22,373 bases of DNA from DATDSR01 sp038062165 (GCA_038062165.1 JBBTXQ010000053.1:1-22373); one strand, 5' to 3'. Shown: positions 1 to 6,139, counted from the first letter of the stretch. Numbers and translations are program-made. The notes: generated by a model not told the origin, from the sequence alone.

Positions 1-87
1 TACAGCATCGGAACTAGCAACGGTCTCAACATCTTCGTGGTTGAATTCGCACGATCCACCACCCCCCCCTGTAAGGATCTGTGTCAT
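1..87 (-). CDS. N-terminal fragment of unknown small or secreted protein
   Basis: An open minus-strand frame starts at ATG 87-85 and runs off the window edge after 29 codons. The start is well supported: AGGAGG lies at 100-95 with a 7-nt spacer. The visible residues begin MTQILTGGGGGSCEF and include a run of five glycines encoded by a G-rich tract; no family can be recognised from so short a piece. It is divergent from the ATPase gene at 308. The strong Shine-Dalgarno places it in the SD-led class of genes in this window. The reading frame is likely real; the function is unknown. Confidence 0.6.
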   Translation of the reverse strand, partial: MTQILTGGGGGSCEFNHEDVETVASSDAV

Positions 88-272
88 GGTGCCACCTCCT
101 TCCGAAGCTAGATTAACCGAAGTAAGGCACGAAATCAATGACCTTTGCGCAAAAGCGAGAAGTCTATTTCACTATTCAGCTGGCGAGTACCACTCGATCT
201 CGAAGAGGAGGGGGCAAATTCTGCATGTCTTAATACCTATATATTAGTGGGTATTTAGGGAAAATTCGCAAT

Positions 273-301
273 TTGCTTATTTTTGGGCAAATTGTTAGAA
301 T
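273..301 (+). promoter_or_regulatory. Promoter of the DUF4143 ATPase gene, leaderless type
   Basis: A -35-like TTGCTT (273-278), a 17-nt spacer and an extended -10 TGT-TAGAAT (hexamer 296-301). The hexamer ends 6 nt before ATG 308, which would put the transcription start on the A of the start codon. No Shine-Dalgarno sequence precedes the gene. Confidence 0.5.
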
Positions 302-307
302 AGTTTA

Positions 308-1435
308 ATGCTGATATTTAATAGGGATCTGGAGAAAAAAATAGAGCCTTTGCTCTTCAAAAAGAGAGCTATTTTGATATTTGGACCACGTCAAGTAGGA
401 AAGACTACTCTTGCCAAGAAATTGCTTGCAAAATATAGCGACCGTAACCAATCTGATGATGCATACTTCAATTGCGACGAAACCGTGGTCAGAAATTATT
501 TTAAACTTGGTGAACCCAACCTGCTAAAGGAAATGGTCGGCGAGCGGAAAATTGTGGTCTTCGACGAAGCGCAAACAATCCAGAATATTGGCAAAATTCT
601 AAAGGTTTTTATCGATACATATCCTGACGTGCAGATTATTGCGACTGGATCATCGTCCTTCGACCTCGCAAACAAAATCAATGAACCCCTAACGGGACGC
701 TCATTCGAATTTATCCTCTACCCATTATCATTACAGGAAATTAGGAAGGCAAAGAAGGTAGATGAGAAAGAACTCTACGAAATCATACGGCTCGGTACTT
801 ACCCCGCAATACTTGGAGAGGAAAATATCGAGGCGAGAGAAAATCTTCTAAAAAATATTACCACAAACTATCTCTATAAAGATATTTTTTTGTTTGAATC
901 AATAAAGAACCCTCAAATTTTTGAGGATCTAATTAAGTTGTTGGCCTTTCAGATTGGCAACGAGGTGTCTGTCTCCGAGCTGGCAAATTCCCTGAAAACG
1001 ACTAGGGCTAACGTAGACAAGTATCTGCGCCTCTTGGAACAATCCTACATTGTTAAAAAAGTACGCTCATACTCAAAAAATGGCAGGAACGAACTGCGGA
1101 AAGCATTCAAGGTATACTTCATCGACACTGGAATACGCAACGCCATACTTGGTGACATATCCAAGTCACTACCAGACAGGAAAGATAGAGGAGCGCTTTT
1201 TGAAAATTTCTTTTACCTCGAGTTAATGAAAAAAAGTGCCCTAGAAGTATTCGGTCCGCAAATATTCTTCTGGAGAACTCGTGATCAAAAAGAAATCGAC
1301 TTCATCGAAGCCAAAGGAGACAACTTGAGTGCATATGAGTGTAAGTGGCAAGTGGAAAATAAGAGTTTCACGACATTTCTAAAACTTTACCCCACTGCAA
1401 GCACTAAAGTGATAACGCCGGGGAGCCTACTCTAA
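308..1435 (+). CDS. AAA_14/DUF4143 family ATPase
   Basis: A 375-residue P-loop ATPase of the AAA_14 plus DUF4143 type, common in archaea and CPR bacteria. The order is as in the family: Walker A GPRQVGKT at residues 26-33, Walker B VVFDEA near residues 82-88, sensor-like ATGSSS near 111, the family stretch LTGR...YPLSLQEI near 125-140, a winged-helix-like middle (EVSVSELANSL), and a C-terminal DUF4143 part ending in EIDFIEAK...YECK, whose D-x-E-x-K spacing resembles a PD-(D/E)XK nuclease core. The cellular role of the family is not settled; mobile-element or toxin-like functions have been suggested. The gene is complete and is probably read from a leaderless mRNA. It runs convergently into creD, leaving 7 nt between the stop codons and no visible terminator. 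Confidence 0.9.
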   Translation: MLIFNRDLEKKIEPLLFKKRAILIFGPRQVGKTTLAKKLLAKYSDRNQSDDAYFNCDETVVRNYFKLGEPNLLKEMVGERKIVVFDEAQTIQNIGKILKVFIDTYPDVQIIATGSSSFDLANKINEPLTGRSFEFILYPLSLQEIRKAKKVDEKELYEIIRLGTYPAILGEENIEARENLLKNITTNYLYKDIFLFESIKNPQIFEDLIKLLAFQIGNEVSVSELANSLKTTRANVDKYLRLLEQSYIVKKVRSYSKNGRNELRKAFKVYFIDTGIRNAILGDISKSLPDRKDRGALFENFFYLELMKKSALEVFGPQIFFWRTRDQKEIDFIEAKGDNLSAYECKWQVENKSFTTFLKLYPTASTKVITPGSLL

Positions 1436-1442
1436 AGACTTG

Positions 1443-2870
1443 CTACTCTCTCTCCTCCCCATACCACTCGATCTTGCGCGTTGCGCGCATGATGGCCGCT
1501 AGCGCCGCAAACAAGAAGAGGGTGCCAAAGAGGAGCGCGAACTGTTCGAGTTGCAAAATTGCGTAGAGATAGGCATAAAGCACGGCAAGAATAGCGGCGA
1601 TGATCCATGCGCGCGATCTCGCTTTGAGTACGTTGAACGAATACGCCGTCACAAGTCCCAATGTCATGATACTCGAGAGCAAGTAGGCAAGAGCGAAGCC
1701 GATATGTTCAGAGAACGAGAGCAAAAGCAAATAGAAGAGCACAAGTGATGCGCCAATGAGCAGGTACTGGAATGGATGCACGCGCGTGCGTGAGACTACT
1801 TCGAAAAGATAGAACGCTAAGAACGTGAGAGCGATAAACAAAATTGCGTATTTGACTGTGCGACTAACTAGAGTGTAAAAAGTAACCTCGCGGAAGAGAT
1901 TGACCCCGAAGGCGCTCGAGGCGAGAGCCTGGCCATATTCTTCGGGAGTATTCGAATAGACATTGATAGGTTTGACACGCCCGTCTCCAAAAATGCCGTC
2001 ATAACCATAACCGTCATCAGACGATAGCGACACTCCCCCATTTGTACCGAGCCAAGCGTTTGGATACGAGCGACCGAGTGATGAGATATGCCAAGTGGCA
2101 GAGAAACTATCTTTCGTGATTTCCTCCTCATCAGGTAAATAAGCACCCGCAAAAGATGGCGAGCCCCACGGAGCGCTGGCGTTTACAACAGTATTGTCAC
2201 CAAGCGGCAAGAAGGAGATGCTCTTGCTCCCGGCAATGTCGAGATCGATGGTAAAAGTTTGCTCGGGAGAATTTGCAAAGGTACCAGGAACAGCATGAAC
2301 GCCCATCCCGTTGACCTTCCATTCTTGTGCTCCTGCTTTGAAGCTGATGTCTCGTCCGTTCCAACTTGCACTTTTTATATTAATGCCGCGCGTATCAGAG
2401 AGGCCCATCACTATTTTAGCTTCACCCCAAAGCAAACTACTGAAGGCAACGCCAAGTCTCTCGTATTCTGGTCGAGGGAAATTGCCGGTGACAACTAGAT
2501 TAGAGCGATACACCGGAGCGCTATAGATTCCCCTCTTTCTCACTTCCGGCTCGAGGGTACTGTTGATCGAGAGGTCCTTTGGTAAAATGTAAATAACTTG
2601 CTGTGTGCGGCCAGCAGGCACATTGGGATTAGCCACATATACACTAGTCGGCACCACGAGCACAGGGCCGGCGATTAGTTGCGGCCTGCCCCAACTCGAA
2701 GCCACCTCTTGCTCGGCCTCCTGCTGACGCCCTTGTCGCTCGCTGATAACGCCAAGCACAAGCAAGCTCGCCACCCAACATATGAGTACGAGCACACCGA
2801 CCACAATCATCTTGCCGGTGTAACCAGCCATACGCCTCGCCTTCTCAAATGTTCCTGGGACATCAACCAT
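1443..2870 (-). CDS. creD: CreD-like inner membrane protein
   Basis: A 475-residue membrane protein of the CreD family. One N-terminal transmembrane helix (about residues 20-43) is followed by the family signature region with WGRPQLIAGPVLVVP, a roughly 280-residue extracytoplasmic beta-rich part with the repeated motif of the form W.iSsLgrsyP.aW, and a cluster of about five transmembrane helices from about residue 335 to 470. In Escherichia coli, CreD is the membrane product of the CreBC regulon and affects envelope integrity and colicin tolerance; its biochemical activity is unknown. No creBC genes are visible here. The start is chosen because a -10 hexamer TAGAGT ends 6 nt upstream of ATG 2870, and no other start gives the N-terminal helix. 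Confidence 0.88.
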   Translation of the reverse strand: MVDVPGTFEKARRMAGYTGKMIVVGVLVLICWVASLLVLGVISERQGRQQEAEQEVASSWGRPQLIAGPVLVVPTSVYVANPNVPAGRTQQVIYILPKDLSINSTLEPEVRKRGIYSAPVYRSNLVVTGNFPRPEYERLGVAFSSLLWGEAKIVMGLSDTRGINIKSASWNGRDISFKAGAQEWKVNGMGVHAVPGTFANSPEQTFTIDLDIAGSKSISFLPLGDNTVVNASAPWGSPSFAGAYLPDEEEITKDSFSATWHISSLGRSYPNAWLGTNGGVSLSSDDGYGYDGIFGDGRVKPINVYSNTPEEYGQALASSAFGVNLFREVTFYTLVSRTVKYAILFIALTFLAFYLFEVVSRTRVHPFQYLLIGASLVLFYLLLLSFSEHIGFALAYLLSSIMTLGLVTAYSFNVLKARSRAWIIAAILAVLYAYLYAILQLEQFALLFGTLFLFAALAAIMRATRKIEWYGEERE

Positions 2871-2876
2871 AGTTGT

Positions 2877-2905
2877 ACTCTACTTAACTCTCCCTCCAAA
2901 CACAA
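2877..2905 (-). promoter_or_regulatory. Leaderless promoter of creD
   Basis: On the minus strand TTGTGT (2905-2900), a 17-nt spacer and TAGAGT (2882-2877), then 6 nt to ATG 2870. The same -10 hexamer TAGAGT precedes pnp and the transcript upstream of rpsO. Confidence 0.45.
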
Positions 2906-2925
2906 GGTGACAAGTGAACCTGCTA

Positions 2926-2954
2926 TTGACTAATTATTAGTTACATGTTAGCTT
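2926..2954 (+). promoter_or_regulatory. Possible promoter with operator-like palindrome for gene 2987-3190
   Basis: TTGACT (2926-2931), a 17-nt spacer and extended TGT-TAGCTT (hexamer 2949-2954). A perfect 13-bp palindrome, ACTAATTATTAGT (2929-2941), overlaps the -35 box and the spacer, where a repressor could bind. The -10 hexamer is weak. Confidence 0.35.
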
Positions 2955-2986
2955 TTTGAGAGCAAAAGATCGCAAGGAGGAAATAA

Positions 2987-3190
2987 GTGAGTCTAAACAT
3001 CAGGCAGATCATCGAGAATATTCACAAGACTCCTGGATTGAGCAGGGAAGATGGAGTCTTCGTAAGTTCTTGTCAGACAGCACCCCTATACAGTGGCAAG
3101 TACAGACTGACTCTCGGCATTTACCACTGGAATGGCCTCGAGAGCAAGCACTTATTCGATGTCTACGCTATTACTGGCCCGTTCACATAG
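2987..3190 (+). CDS. Small protein of unknown function (67 aa)
   Basis: A 67-residue frame starting at GTG 2987. The start is chosen because AGGAGG (2975-2980) lies 6 nt upstream; the longer alternative frame beginning at 2956 has no such support. The protein starts MSLNIRQIIENIHKTPGLSR and ends YAITGPFT. It has no transmembrane segment and no motif I recognise; a short amphipathic N-terminal helix followed by beta-prone sequence is all that can be seen. It is a single gene between creD (divergent) and the next plus-strand gene. The strong ribosome site argues that it is translated. Confidence 0.55.
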   Translation: MSLNIRQIIENIHKTPGLSREDGVFVSSCQTAPLYSGKYRLTLGIYHWNGLESKHLFDVYAITGPFT

Positions 3191-3215
3191 GTTGTGGGCG
3201 GGCTAGTTTCTTTTT

Positions 3216-3224
3216 TGATATAAT
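3216..3224 (+). promoter_or_regulatory. Extended -10 promoter, leaderless, of gene 3231-3734
   Basis: TGA-TATAAT (3216-3224) is a perfect extended -10 element. It ends 6 nt before ATG 3231. No good -35 is seen, as expected for an extended -10 promoter. Confidence 0.6.
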
Positions 3225-3230
3225 TTGAAT

Positions 3231-3734
3231 ATGGCCAGTCCAGAATTAAAACCAAAAGAATACACTCTCGACTTCGGCAATGAGCTCGAGGAAGTTATCG
3301 CTACACTACTTGAGGGCAATGCTGGCTTCAGCGAAATTACACATGCATCCAAGTGGGATGACCAGTTTGGCAAAGTTGATTTAATTGTAACGCTCACAAA
3401 TGGCGAGAAACTTGCCGTGCAATTGAGCGCCACCGATAGCCCCGAGGTAATGCGTAAGAAGCTCGACTACATTGTGCGCAATCCCCTGCTTACCGAACAG
3501 CACGACGATACTGGCAAAGTTGTGAGTAATGAAATTATGCCCATTGCTCTTGTGGGAATTGATAAAAATAAATGGGCCAAACCCGAAAGTGTAAACAAAA
3601 AGAAAGAAGTTAGAGCAATGATCGAGCGCATGATCCAATCACTCACCTTTGCCAAAGGTTACCGCCGAGACAAACCCCAACTTTTCGACACCCGCATCAA
3701 AGCCCTCGAACAATCCCTCCAAACAATTCAATAA
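3231..3734 (+). CDS. Conserved hypothetical protein, possible PD-(D/E)XK-like fold
   Basis: A 167-residue cytoplasmic protein starting at ATG 3231. A TTG at 3225 would add two residues but overlaps the space just after the -10 box, so ATG is preferred. The first half has an acidic helix (FGNELEEVIATLL) followed by VDLIVTLTNGEKLAVQLS, an order that recalls the E / D / (E/Q)-x-K layout of PD-(D/E)XK nuclease-like folds, with Q-x-S in place of the usual E-x-K. The second half is basic and helical. No function is claimed: the fold idea is inference, and the altered last motif would argue against catalysis. It converges on the RHH gene, leaving 6 nt between stop codons. Confidence 0.65.
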   Translation: MASPELKPKEYTLDFGNELEEVIATLLEGNAGFSEITHASKWDDQFGKVDLIVTLTNGEKLAVQLSATDSPEVMRKKLDYIVRNPLLTEQHDDTGKVVSNEIMPIALVGIDKNKWAKPESVNKKKEVRAMIERMIQSLTFAKGYRRDKPQLFDTRIKALEQSLQTIQ

Positions 3735-3740
3735 GAAGTT

Positions 3741-4046
3741 TTACCTTTTTTTGTACATCGTAGTTGTTCGTTGTTTATGGAGTCCCAATTCACGTTTTAC
3801 TTCTTCAAGGGTGAAGTAGTTACCCTTCTTAAAATTCTCTCGTGCTTTTCGTAAACTAATCAGATCCTTTCTGGTAGGAACAAATTCCTTGAACTTGGGT
3901 ACAATTTTAAGTTCAAAATCATCGTTCACATAGGCCCTAGTCATCGACTGGAGAATGTCTGTGTAGGAGAAACCTTGGGAACTAGCCTTCCTTTGAGCTT
4001 CTTTTTTAAGTTTGGGATCAATTTTAAATATCACTTGAGTAGTCAT
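3741..4046 (-). CDS. RelB/DinJ-like ribbon-helix-helix antitoxin, no adjacent toxin
   Basis: A 101-residue protein with an N-terminal ribbon-helix-helix: the strand TTQVIFKIDPKLK is followed by two helices (KKEAQRKASSQ and YTDILQSMTRAYV). The C-terminal tail FTLEEVKRELGL resembles RelB/DinJ antitoxins that wrap a RelE/YafQ toxin. No toxin lies downstream: the convergent gene 3231-3734 ends 6 nt away. Doc lies upstream on the same strand, but this gene has its own promoter 16 nt after the doc stop. It is therefore an orphan antitoxin or an extra regulator of the AbrB-Doc locus. The -10 box ends 6 nt before ATG 4046, so translation is probably leaderless. Confidence 0.75.
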   Translation of the reverse strand: MTTQVIFKIDPKLKKEAQRKASSQGFSYTDILQSMTRAYVNDDFELKIVPKFKEFVPTRKDLISLRKARENFKKGNYFTLEEVKRELGLHKQRTTTMYKKR

Positions 4047-4080
4047 ATATAAAGTATATATTTTGTATATAAGACGTCAA
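4044..4080 (-). promoter_or_regulatory. Promoter with 11-bp-phased repeats before the RHH antitoxin
   Basis: On the minus strand TTGACG (4080-4075), 16 nt, TATACT (4058-4053), then 6 nt to the ATG. Two exact TATATAC copies (4071-4065 and 4060-4054) and a degenerate third (TATATGA from 4049) recur every 11 bp across the promoter. This phasing on one DNA face is what an RHH repressor array would use. Confidence 0.55.
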
Positions 4081-4095
4081 GTTCATTATTATACA

Positions 4096-4485
4096 CTAAG
4101 TTTGCTTTCGACTGTTTTTCTTGAGCCATTTGGCAATTTCAGGAATTTCGAGATGATTGACAGCAATCTCTACTGCAAATTTCTCAACACTTCCCTGCTT
4201 GGCTGTAGCAATATATTCGTTCTTATCAAGGAAGACAAAAGCAGAAGTGATACCAGTGCGCTTGTTGCCGTCCACGAATGGGTGCCGCATTACTATTTCC
4301 CTCACATAAACCGCCGCTTTATCGAAGAGAGTAGGATAGAATTCTTTACCGAAAACAATCTGTTTTGGAGAAATAGTTATTCCTACTAAGACATCCCTTT
4401 CGCGCAGACCGTGACTACCGCCCGTTTCGGAAATGATGGCAGAATGAATGTAGAGAAGGTCCTCCGGTGTTAGATACTCAATCAT
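4096..4485 (-). CDS. doc: Doc toxin (Fic/Doc family)
   Basis: A 129-residue Fic-fold protein of the Doc subfamily. The catalytic loop reads HPFVDGNKRTG at residues 68-78, with the histidine H68, acidic D72 and the N74-K75-R76 phosphate-binding residues all present, so the enzyme should be active. Doc of phage P1 phosphorylates EF-Tu and stops translation. Length is normal for Doc (about 125-130). The ATG (4485) directly follows the TAA of the AbrB gene (4488-4486), consistent with coupled translation by re-initiation, antitoxin first. No Shine-Dalgarno of its own is clear. Confidence 0.9.
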   Translation of the reverse strand: MIEYLTPEDLLYIHSAIISETGGSHGLRERDVLVGITISPKQIVFGKEFYPTLFDKAAVYVREIVMRHPFVDGNKRTGITSAFVFLDKNEYIATAKQGSVEKFAVEIAVNHLEIPEIAKWLKKNSRKQT

Positions 4486-4725
4486 TTATTTATCAGCTAG
4501 GGCCTCCAGATCCTTTCTGTATTTATTTATGAACTCACTAGTAATTGAAGCTGTTTTTTGAAGATTTTTGCTCATCTCTAATGCAGGCCTAATAACGACA
4601 GATACATCGTCTGCGTCTACACTCACCTTAACCCTATCCCCTATTTTCAGGCCCAATTCTAGAAGTGACTCTTTGGGGATTGTCACGGCGGCACTTGTAC
4701 CTACTCTCAATACTTTCTGGATCAT
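4486..4725 (-). CDS. AbrB/MazE-type antitoxin of Doc
   Basis: A 79-residue protein with a SpoVT-AbrB swapped-hairpin domain at residues 1-48 (VLRVGTSAAVTIPKESLLELG...GDRVKV), which binds DNA as a dimer, and a C-terminal tail FINKYRKDLEALADK of the kind that covers the toxin active site in Phd-Doc pairs. It stands immediately before doc in one operon and should neutralise Doc and repress the operon. The promoter carries a tandem palindrome (4741-4762). No Shine-Dalgarno is visible before ATG 4725; the 5' leader is predicted to be about 10-22 nt, depending on which of the two TATAAT copies is used. Confidence 0.85.
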   Translation of the reverse strand: MIQKVLRVGTSAAVTIPKESLLELGLKIGDRVKVSVDADDVSVVIRPALEMSKNLQKTASITSEFINKYRKDLEALADK

Positions 4726-4740
4726 AAATTTAAGTTAACT

Positions 4741-4762
4741 TGATTATAATCTGATTATAATC
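4741..4762 (-). promoter_or_regulatory. Tandem 11-bp palindromic operator/promoter of abrB-doc
   Basis: TGATTATAATC occurs twice in a row (4741-4751, 4752-4762). Each copy contains the perfect 10-bp palindrome GATTATAATC, which itself includes TATAAT. On the minus strand TTGCGT (4782-4777) lies 17 nt before the first TATAAT. A dimer pair bound one helical turn apart would block the -10 region directly. Confidence 0.6.
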
Positions 4763-4767
4763 TAAAT

Positions 4768-5673
4768 CTACTTTCTACGCAAACTTTTGCCATGGAATGC
4801 TTTGTGCACATCTCCCAACTGCCTATCGGTAACGTGAGTGTAGATCTGGGTGGTGGCTATGTTGGCGTGACCCAAGAGCGCTTGCACCCTCCTTAGGTCG
4901 GCGCCGTTACTTAATAAATCAGTGGCAAATAAGTGGCGGAAGCCGTGGGGGGTGATCTTCTTGGTTATGCCGGCTTTGATTGCATAGTGCTTGACTAGAC
5001 GTTGGATGGATCTGGGGGTAAGGCCGAATAAGCTTTCACGTGAAATGTCTCCCCTTTTGTCTAGATATGCCTTAAGGGCAGATTTGGCTGTATCGGACAC
5101 GAAGACTACCCGCACTTTTCCCCCCTTTCCACGTATAGAAAAGCTCTTCACCTGCCTGCCGGCAGGCAGGCGTGAAATGTCTATACTATCTACCTTTAGA
5201 TTACACAATTCTGATACGCGCAGGCCGGTGCTGAATAAGAGCTCTAGCATAGCTTTATCGCGTAGTCCGTTTCCCCTCGACAGGGCTCGGGGCGAGTCAC
5301 CCCCGGGGGCCTTAAGTAATCTTTCCAACTCTTGGCTAGATATCAGGTCCAAGTCACGTTGGCCAGTTTTGGCTAATTCTATACGATCTGGGCTCAAAAC
5401 AGGCATTTCACGTGAAATGAGGTACTTAAGAAACGTTCTGATGGCTATAACATAGTAATTCTGGGTGTTTTTCTTCAGATTTTGCCTATTTAGCCATAAT
5501 CTGAATTGGCGGACCCTCTCATCCGTTATTTCACGTGAACCACTTATGCCCGCCTGCTCTATAAATCTAGTAAGATATCTATCGTAGTTCTCAATAGTCT
5601 TAAGAGAGCGACCCTTCTCGATCTCAAGATATTCTAGATACTGCCGCTTCAGGACATTAATGTCCTTTACCAT
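4768..5673 (-). CDS. Tyrosine recombinase, XerC/XerD family
   Basis: A 301-residue site-specific recombinase. The SAM-like core-binding domain covers about residues 5-95 and the catalytic domain about 110-295. The catalytic set is complete: R152 (TGLRVSEL), K in GKGGK (182-186), H243-x-x-R246-H247 (HGFRH), H269 (LLGHANIATT) and nucleophile Y278 (IYTH). In bacteria with one such gene it acts as the dif recombinase that resolves chromosome dimers; mobile-element integrases share the fold, so the role is inferred. Two segments look like repeat-derived insertions: SPRALSRG (127-134) before the GLRDKAML helix and LPAGRQV (169-175) between two strands. The stretch S-R-E occurs three times, each time encoded by the palindrome TTTCACGTGAA. 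A GAGAGG lies 3 nt before ATG 5673. Confidence 0.9.
   Translation of the reverse strand: MVKDINVLKRQYLEYLEIEKGRSLKTIENYDRYLTRFIEQAGISGSREITDERVRQFRLWLNRQNLKKNTQNYYVIAIRTFLKYLISREMPVLSPDRIELAKTGQRDLDLISSQELERLLKAPGGDSPRALSRGNGLRDKAMLELLFSTGLRVSELCNLKVDSIDISRLPAGRQVKSFSIRGKGGKVRVVFVSDTAKSALKAYLDKRGDISRESLFGLTPRSIQRLVKHYAIKAGITKKITPHGFRHLFATDLLSNGADLRRVQALLGHANIATTQIYTHVTDRQLGDVHKAFHGKSLRRK
5034..5540. repeat. Three TTTCACGTGAA palindromes (parS-like) inside the recombinase gene
   Basis: TTTCACGTGAAA at 5034-5045, CATTTCACGTGAAATG (a perfect 16-bp palindrome) at 5404-5419 and TTTCACGTGAAC at 5529-5540; a half site CGTGAAATGTC follows the repeat at 5171. The core matches the centre of the conserved bacterial parS sequence TGTTTCACGTGAAACA, but the outer TG/CA are absent. 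Alternatively this is another dispersed intragenic palindrome family. Confidence 0.5.
5151..5170. repeat. Perfect 20-bp palindrome encoding LPAGRQV
   Basis: CCTGCCTGCCGGCAGGCAGG is a perfect inverted repeat. In the minus-strand recombinase frame it reads as LPAGRQ(V), inserted between two strands of the catalytic domain without breaking the frame. The same peptide is a known oddity in CPR proteins. Confidence 0.75.
5651..5666. repeat. Perfect 16-bp palindrome at the recombinase gene start
   Basis: AGGACATTAATGTCCT lies 7 bp inside the recombinase start codon. The following TGTCCTTTA (5661-5669) recurs twice in tandem at 5792-5811, linking this site to the origin-like region. It could be an autoregulatory operator. 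Confidence 0.4.
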
Positions 5674-5694
5674 GAGCCTCTCGAATGGTTTACA

Positions 5695-5949
5695 TTATTG
5701 TGCGACATAACTAATGATAGCTCGTAGGCCCCACTTCGCCAAGGCTTCGCGGGGTATAGTTATCCACAGTGTCTTATATAATCTGCTTGACTGTCCTTTA
5801 TTGTCCTTTATACTTTGATCTAGAACTGGCTCGCTCAAGTTATCCACATTAACCTGACGGGCTGGGTAATTGGTCTTTATATTTTGTCGCTCTACAATAT
5901 TCTCCTCCTTAATTTGTAGAGTGATTGCGGCTCTTCGCCACTTACTCAC
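5695..5949 (-). CDS. Doubtful ORF upstream of the recombinase
   Basis: An 84-codon frame from GTG 5949, ending 22 nt before the recombinase start. The protein matches no family I know; it contains YPARQV, which looks repeat-derived, and two of its stretches (VDN and WIT) are encoded by DnaA-box sequences. A strong Shine-Dalgarno, AAGGAGGAG (5910-5902), lies inside the frame with no ATG/GTG/TTG suitably placed and in frame; ATT 5898-5896 is 5 nt downstream and would give a 67-residue product. The frame may be incidental to a non-coding, origin-like region. Confidence is low. Confidence 0.25.
   Translation of the reverse strand: MSKWRRAAITLQIKEENIVERQNIKTNYPARQVNVDNLSEPVLDQSIKDNKGQSSRLYKTLWITIPREALAKWGLRAIISYVAQ
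5760..5848 (+). other. DnaA-box cluster and iteron-like repeat: candidate replication origin
   Basis: Two perfect DnaA boxes TTATCCACA in the same orientation (5760-5768 and 5840-5848) flank a perfect tandem 10-bp repeat TGTCCTTTAT x2 (5792-5811) and an AT-rich run around 5773-5782. Three TTTCACGTGAA palindromes lie 220-730 bp to the left. Gene orientation mostly diverges from here. No dnaA, dnaN or parAB gene is in the window, so origin function is inference. Confidence 0.4.
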
Positions 5950-5987
5950 TCCCTTCGGGGATGAATAGGTGACCGTGAGTACGCCTC

Positions 5988-6072
5988 AAAAGCTCCAACC
6001 TTGGCGCCTCTAGCGCCACCATTCGCACTTTTTGGTCTCACATAATTAAGCGGATGGCAGGGTGGAGCTTTT
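5988..6072. repeat. Three-way-junction inverted-repeat element A
   Basis: A perfect 10-bp outer stem AAAAGCTCCA (5988-5997) / TGGAGCTTTT (6063-6072), extended by CC/GG past one bulge, encloses two further hairpins: TGGCGC (6002-6007) / GCGCCA (6013-6018) and CCATTCGC (6019-6026) / GCGGATGG (6050-6057, one G-T pair). The final TTTT gives a terminator-like end on both strands. It may be a structured RNA, a bidirectional terminator, or a small palindromic element. Confidence 0.6.
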
Positions 6073-6104
6073 CGTTTGTGCAATTAAATAGTGGATTAAC
6101 CCAC

Positions 6105-6133
6105 TTGACACGCATATCTCATGGGAATAGAGT
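6105..6133 (+). promoter_or_regulatory. Promoter of the structured leader/ncRNA before rpsO
   Basis: A perfect -35 TTGACA (6105-6110), a 17-nt spacer and -10 TAGAGT (6128-6133). The expected transcription start is near 6140, about 180 nt before rpsO. Confidence 0.55.
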
Positions 6134-6139
6134 TACATA

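Noticed and set aside
41..247. Plus-strand 68-codon frame at the window start
   Set aside because: Proline-rich, no ribosome site, and antisense to the well-supported minus-strand start at 87 with AGGAGG.
2956..3228. Longer 90-codon plus-strand frame overlapping the 67-residue gene
   Set aside because: No ribosome site, and it runs into the -10 box of the next gene; the GTG frame at 2987 has AGGAGG at the right distance.
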